Shown here: positions 59,720-64,000 of the stretch, piece by piece
Layout: every line of letters begins with the position of its first letter
How positions within the stretch are numbered: the first letter of the stretch is position 1
Assembly: GCA_946405135.1 (NCBI GenBank)
Contig: CAMJGD010000001.1
Span: 310,001 to 374,000 of the forward strand
Length of the DNA: 64,000 bases
From: an uncultured Clostridiaceae bacterium
GTDB lineage: Bacteria > Bacillota > Clostridia > Clostridiales > Clostridiaceae
Direction of reading: 5' to 3'
Notes under the pieces: generated by a model
Told to the model about the DNA's origin: nothing
The model's input: the letters and a program-made list of their open reading frames with translations, nothing else
The model's database searches: none
Program-made: the position numbers and the translations under genes

Positions 59720-62263
59720 TTAATTTTTTATATATAAGTACATGCTGTTAATAAATGCTATTATGCCAGAGAAAAATATTACTATAAGCCATTGGCCTAG
59801 GTTTAAAGCTACAGTATGAAATATGTTTTGAAAAAATGGTATATATATAATACCTAATAACATTACTATGGAAATGCATACCGCCCATACCAAATATATA
59901 TTAGTAAAAAGCTTTATTTCAAAAATAGAATGGTTTTCAGATCTGCATTCAAACACATGTATAAGCTGCGAAAGCACTAATGTACTTAAAGCTATAGTTC
60001 TATTACATTCAAGTTCCCACCCATAATATTTTCCTATCATAAAAGAAAGCAATGTGCATATGCCTATGAGCATTCCTCTAATTATTATCTTTTCCATAAG
60101 TCCCCTTGCAAATATGCTCTCATCTTTTTTTCTCGGCCTTTGGCTCATAATATCTTTATCTGGAGGATCTACACCTAAAGCTATGGCAGGAAATCCATCT
60201 GTAGCTAAATTTACAAAAAGGATTTGTATAGGACTTAAAGGATTTTCAATGTAAAATAAGGAAGCTAAAAACATAGTTAAAACTTCTCCTAAATTACAGG
60301 AAAGCAAATACCTTATAAATTTTCTTATATTATCGTAAATGATTCTCCCTTCTTCTACGGCGGCCACTATAGTAGCAAAATTATCATCCATAAGTATCAT
60401 AGAAGATGCTTCTTTAGTTACATCTGTACCAGATATACCCATAGATATACCTATATCCGCCTCTTTTATAGCTGGAGCATCATTTACTCCATCTCCTGTC
60501 ATAGCTACAATATTTTTGTTTTTCTTATAAGCCCTTACTATTCTCAATTTATGATTAGGACTAACTCTTGCATATATTCTAGTCTTTTTTACTCTTTCTG
60601 CTAAGTCTTTATCTGAAAGTTTTTCAATATCATCTCCCGTTAATATTTCATCTTCATTATGACATAGACTTAATTCTTTTCCTATAGCATAAGCAGTATT
60701 TTTATGATCACCTGTTATCATAACTGGTATTATTCCTGCCATTTTACACTTTAATACAGCATCTTTCACTTCAGGTCTTGGAGGATCAATTATACCTGCA
60801 ATACCAATAAATATAAGATCTTTTTCTAAATCTTTATTTTTTACTATATTTTTTTCTTTATAGGCTGCTGCTATACATCTTAAAGCTTTATCTGATAAAG
60901 CTTCAGTGTCTTTAAGTATTCTATTTTTTTCTCTTTCATTCATTAGATTTATCATACCATTTTCCATATAGTACTTACAATTTTCTAACACTTTTTCCGG
61001 TGCACCCTTTACATAGCATATTTCTCTTCCATTTTCTTTTACTACCACAGACATTATTTTCCTAATAGAATCAAAAGGTATATCATAAGTTCTTTTTATT
61101 TTACTTAAAAATAGTTTCAATTCATTTCCCTCTTTAAAAAATGCCTTTATAAGAGCAGTTTCTGTAGGATCACCAAAAACAATTTTGGAAATGTCTTTTT
61201 CAGAAAAATCAAAATTACAATCATTACAATAAGTAAAAGTCTTTATTAAAATTTTATTTTCAGGAGGTGAAACCTTATCTAATTCAAAAATATGATTATC
61301 AAAATATAATGCTTTTACCTTCATTTTATTTTCTGTCAATGTACCTGTTTTATCACTGCAGATAACCGAGGTACAGCCTAGAGTTTCTACTGCAGGAAGT
61401 TTTCTTACTAATGCTTTTCTTTTAAGCATCCTTGATACTCCTAAAGCCAAGGATACGGTTACTATGGCAGGAAGGCCCTCAGGTATAGCTGCTACTGCAA
61501 GACTTACTCCAAGCAAAAACATCTCTGAAGCCTTCTGCCCTCTACTTATACCAACAATAGTTACTAAAGCACATATAGCTGAACATATAACCACAAGTAT
61601 TCTCCCTAAAGACTCCAACCTGTTTTTAAGAGGAGACTTTTCTTCTTCTATATTCTGAAGCATATCTGCTATTTTCCCCATTTCCGTGTTCATGCCTACT
61701 TGAATTATTCTAGCCATACCTTTGCCTTTAAGCACAGTAGTACCCATGAAAACCCTATTTTCTTTTTCTCCTATACCCTTATTCACACCTATGGATTCAC
61801 CTGTAAGTAGGGATTCATCTGTCATAATTCCGCTGCAATCCATAAGCACACCATCTGCTGGTATTCTATCTCCCGTCTCTATCATAACCATATCACCTAT
61901 AGTAAGAAATTCTGCATTTATAACTTCTATTTTACCATTTCTTATTACTTTTGTAGTAGGAGCTGCAAGACTCTTAAGTGCATCAAGGGATTTTTCCGTC
62001 CTATATTCTTGTATAAATCCCAGTATAGCATTTATGATGACTATTATAATTATGGTTATAGCATCTGCTACATCACCCATAAATCCAGAGATTATCGTAG
62101 CTGCTATAAGTACCCACACTATAAAATCATTAAATTGTGATATAAAAATTAAAAAAGGAGATATCCTCTTTTTATGCTTTATCTCATTTAAGCCATAAAT
62201 TTTTATTCTTCTATCTGCTTCTTCTTGGGTAAGTCCTCTTAAGATCTCTCTTTCTTCTATCAA
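59720..62263 (-). CDS. Calcium-type P-type ATPase
   Basis: This 847-residue P2A-type pump has all catalytic motifs: LTGES, CSDKTGTLTENK with the phosphorylated Asp, KGAPE, MITGDHKNTA, and MTGDGVNDAPA. Ion-site residues include AAIPEGLPA in M4 and NLATDGFPAIALGVDPPD in M6, as in SERCA-like calcium pumps. I start it at a TTG (62261-62263) preceded by AGGGAGGAG six bases upstream; a TTG at 62335 lacks a ribosome site and would add 24 residues. It is the functional counterpart of the degenerate homologue at 37627-40206. Calcium as the substrate is inferred from motifs. Confidence 0.93.
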   Translation of the reverse strand: MIEEREILRGLTQEEADRRIKIYGLNEIKHKKRISPFLIFISQFNDFIVWVLIAATIISGFMGDVADAITIIIIVIINAILGFIQEYRTEKSLDALKSLAAPTTKVIRNGKIEVINAEFLTIGDMVMIETGDRIPADGVLMDCSGIMTDESLLTGESIGVNKGIGEKENRVFMGTTVLKGKGMARIIQVGMNTEMGKIADMLQNIEEEKSPLKNRLESLGRILVVICSAICALVTIVGISRGQKASEMFLLGVSLAVAAIPEGLPAIVTVSLALGVSRMLKRKALVRKLPAVETLGCTSVICSDKTGTLTENKMKVKALYFDNHIFELDKVSPPENKILIKTFTYCNDCNFDFSEKDISKIVFGDPTETALIKAFFKEGNELKLFLSKIKRTYDIPFDSIRKIMSVVVKENGREICYVKGAPEKVLENCKYYMENGMINLMNEREKNRILKDTEALSDKALRCIAAAYKEKNIVKNKDLEKDLIFIGIAGIIDPPRPEVKDAVLKCKMAGIIPVMITGDHKNTAYAIGKELSLCHNEDEILTGDDIEKLSDKDLAERVKKTRIYARVSPNHKLRIVRAYKKNKNIVAMTGDGVNDAPAIKEADIGISMGISGTDVTKEASSMILMDDNFATIVAAVEEGRIIYDNIRKFIRYLLSCNLGEVLTMFLASLFYIENPLSPIQILFVNLATDGFPAIALGVDPPDKDIMSQRPRKKDESIFARGLMEKIIIRGMLIGICTLLSFMIGKYYGWELECNRTIALSTLVLSQLIHVFECRSENHSIFEIKLFTNIYLVWAVCISIVMLLGIIYIPFFQNIFHTVALNLGQWLIVIFFSGIIAFINSMYLYIKN

Positions 62264-62380
62264 ATTTAGCTCCTCCCTTTTATGTAAGTACTCTGCTATC
62301 CTTTTAAAGTATCTAGATATCAGAGCCTCTTGCAATTGTTTTCATATTAATATATGGTAGTACAAAATAGATTATTCTAC

Positions 62381-62409
62381 TTTACAAGTTATAATTTTAT
62401 ATATAGAAT
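62381..62409 (+). promoter_or_regulatory. Candidate sigma-A promoter of the pyrophosphatase gene
   Basis: TTTACA and TAGAAT are 17 bases apart, about 35 bases upstream of the GTG start at 62443. Confidence 0.6.
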
Positions 62410-62442
62410 ATATGTCATAATACAATATAAGGAGGCTACAAA

Positions 62443-64000
62443 GTGAAAGATATAATATACATTACAGGACATAAAAATCCTGATTCAGATTCAATATGCG
62501 CAGCCATATCTTATGCAGAATTTAAAAATAAAATAGGCGGTACTCCTGCTGTAGCTGTAAGATTAGGAGAAATAAACAGAGAAACTAAATTTATACTAGA
62601 TTACTTTGGTGTAGAACCTCCTGAGTTAATCGAAACACTAAAATTGCAGGTATCAGACTTAAATATAGATAATATTGCACCGGTATCACCAGATATTTCT
62701 TTAAAAATGGCATGGAACTTAATGAAAAAAAATAATATAAAAACTCTTCCTGTGGTAGATGAAAATGATTCTCTCATCGGTATGGTTTCAGTATCTAATT
62801 TAACTTCCATATATATGGATATATGGGATAATACTATTCTTGCAAAAAGTAACACTAAATTAGATAACATTTTAGAAACCTTATCTGCAAAACCCATATA
62901 TATTCATAAAGATAGTAATCACTTTAAAGGTAAGATTATAGTAACTGCTATGCATCCAGAAACAATAAAATCACTAATTGAAGAAGGTGATATAGCCATA
63001 TGCGGTGACAGAGAAGATTCCCAGCGTATAGTAGTAGACTCAAAAGCTTCTCTTATGATAATTACAGGAAATCACGATATAAAAAAGGACATACTAGAAA
63101 AAGCAAAAGAAAATGGTTGTTCCATTGTAACTACTCCTCATGACTCTTTTACTGCTTCTAGGCTCATAATTCAAAGTATTCCTGTAGAATATGTTATGGG
63201 AAAAGATAATATTGTAACCTTCTCCACAGAAGATTTTGTAGATGATATAAAAGATGTGATGATAGAAACCAGATATAGAAGCTATCCTGTAATAAATTCT
63301 GAAAATAAAGTAGTAGGAAGCATATCTAGATATCATCTTATATCCAAAAATAAGAAAAAGGTAATACTTTTAGACCATAATGAAAAAGGGCAGTCTGTTC
63401 ATGGTTTAGAAGAATCAGAAGTATTAGAAATAATAGATCATCACAGAATTGCTGATGTACAGACTGGAAGCCCTATATATTTTAGAAATGAACCTGTAGG
63501 CAGCACTTCTACTATAGTTGGTTCTATATTCTTTGAAAATGGAATAAGGCCATCAAAAAAAGTAGCAGGACTATTGTGCGCTGCAATAATTTCAGATACC
63601 CTTCTATTTAGATCACCTACTTCTACCTTAGTAGATAGAATGGTTCTTAAGCGTTTAGCTCAGATAGCAGATCTAGATGTAGAGAAGTTTGCTAAAGAAA
63701 TGTTCAAAGCAGGCACTTCCTTAAAAGATAGGACTGCTGAAGATGTATTTCATCAAGATTTTAAAGTATTTAGCTTGGGGGAAATGAAGGTTGGAGTATC
63801 TCAGATAAATACTATGGATATGGAAAGTTTTCTTCCTATAAAAGATGATATGGTAAAATTAATGAATAGTAAGGTATCAAAAGAAGGTTTTAATGTGCTT
63901 ATATTCATGCTAACAGATATATTAAATGAAGGTTCTGAAATAATGATTGCAGGACCAGATAAAGATGTGGTAGGAAGAGCCTTTGATGTAAAAATTCTAG
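62443..64000 (+). CDS. ppaC: Mn-dependent inorganic pyrophosphatase with CBS and DRTGG domains (partial)
   Basis: A long plus-strand frame starts at GTG 62443 (AAGGAGG eight bases upstream) and is still open at the window end (519 codons). It encodes a family II, DHH-type pyrophosphatase: GHKNPDSDS at the start, then CBS (MAWNLMKKNNIKTLPVVDENDSLIGMVSVSNL), a DRTGG domain with TGNHDIKKD, a second CBS pair half, then LLDHNEK and IIDHHRIADV and a DHHA2 domain. CBS domains bind adenine nucleotides and regulate activity in this class. The C-terminal 30 or so residues are probably missing beyond the edge. Confidence 0.95.
   Translation, partial: MKDIIYITGHKNPDSDSICAAISYAEFKNKIGGTPAVAVRLGEINRETKFILDYFGVEPPELIETLKLQVSDLNIDNIAPVSPDISLKMAWNLMKKNNIKTLPVVDENDSLIGMVSVSNLTSIYMDIWDNTILAKSNTKLDNILETLSAKPIYIHKDSNHFKGKIIVTAMHPETIKSLIEEGDIAICGDREDSQRIVVDSKASLMIITGNHDIKKDILEKAKENGCSIVTTPHDSFTASRLIIQSIPVEYVMGKDNIVTFSTEDFVDDIKDVMIETRYRSYPVINSENKVVGSISRYHLISKNKKKVILLDHNEKGQSVHGLEESEVLEIIDHHRIADVQTGSPIYFRNEPVGSTSTIVGSIFFENGIRPSKKVAGLLCAAIISDTLLFRSPTSTLVDRMVLKRLAQIADLDVEKFAKEMFKAGTSLKDRTAEDVFHQDFKVFSLGEMKVGVSQINTMDMESFLPIKDDMVKLMNSKVSKEGFNVLIFMLTDILNEGSEIMIAGPDKDVVGRAFDVKIL

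Noticed and set aside
61722..62198. Plus-strand 158-codon frame opposite the calcium-type ATPase
   Set aside because: It is a long shadow frame within a clearly conserved gene and shows no independent start signals.
63094..63336. Minus-strand 80-codon frame opposite ppaC
   Set aside because: It is antisense to conserved CBS/DRTGG codons, with no ribosome site or promoter.
1..64000. Insertion sequences, prophage or genomic island
   Set aside because: No transposase, integrase or target-site duplications were found, and codon use and gene density look uniform throughout, including the hydrogenase operon.

Overview
The window is very A+T-rich and encodes a dense set of low-GC Gram-positive genes, nearly all on the minus strand. 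It has a complete endospore regulatory and germination set (spoIIAA-spoIIAB-sigF, spoVAC-AD-AE, spoIIP, gpr, yqfC-yqfD, a CotS-like protein), strong GGAGG ribosome binding sites and a clostridial three-gene spoVA operon. Together with a ferredoxin-type membrane hydrogenase this points to an anaerobic spore former of Clostridium sensu stricto. I cannot name the species from sequence alone.

Layout. Positions 1-19.9 kb correspond to the conserved Firmicute macro-block around rpoD: nif3-trmK-(PH membrane protein)-rpoD-dnaG-dgt, then ppdK with its neighbour ccpN, then recO-era-cdd-dgk/PAP2-ybeY-pgpH-yqfD-yqfC and yqeY-rpsU. phoH, normally between yqfD and pgpH, is absent. Positions 20-37.5 kb hold hit, mtaB-rsmE-prmA-dnaJ-dnaK-grpE-hrcA behind a perfect CIRCE operator, then hemW-lepA, a small membrane protein, spoIIP-gpr, rpsT, holA and a short comEC. 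Positions 37.6-46.4 kb hold a degenerate P-type ATPase, spoVA, the spoIIA operon with a near-perfect sigma-H promoter, and a Lon-family protease whose ATPase motifs have decayed. deoC follows.

Positions 47.4-58.8 kb are one long minus-strand operon for an Mbh-type (Mrp-antiporter-linked, group 4) [NiFe] hydrogenase. The order is hypC-hypD-hypE, the K-like and large subunits, hypA-hypB, seven Mrp-like membrane subunits (MrpE, F, G, two MrpA fragments, MrpB, MrpC), a long MrpD-like subunit that appears to be an MbhH-MbhI fusion, a NuoH-like subunit, the small subunit and a 2x[4Fe-4S] subunit. Such a complex would oxidise ferredoxin, evolve H2 and export Na+ or H+. hypF and a maturation protease are not in the window. 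The large subunit stops right after its last cysteine motif, so no protease should be needed.

Positions 58.8-64 kb hold a long divergent intergenic region, a small basic protein of unknown function, an intact calcium-type P-type ATPase, and the start of a CBS/DRTGG-regulated manganese pyrophosphatase cut by the window edge.

Points deserving follow-up are the two decayed-motif enzymes (pseudo-P-ATPase and ATPase-dead Lon), the protease-independent Mbh hydrogenase with its H-I fusion, two sigma-H-type promoters (spoIIA and dnaG-rpoD), a 15-bp inverted repeat pair bracketing the ccpN promoter, and structured or non-AUG translation starts at spoIIAA, recO and lepA. All calls come from reading the sequence; no database search was run.
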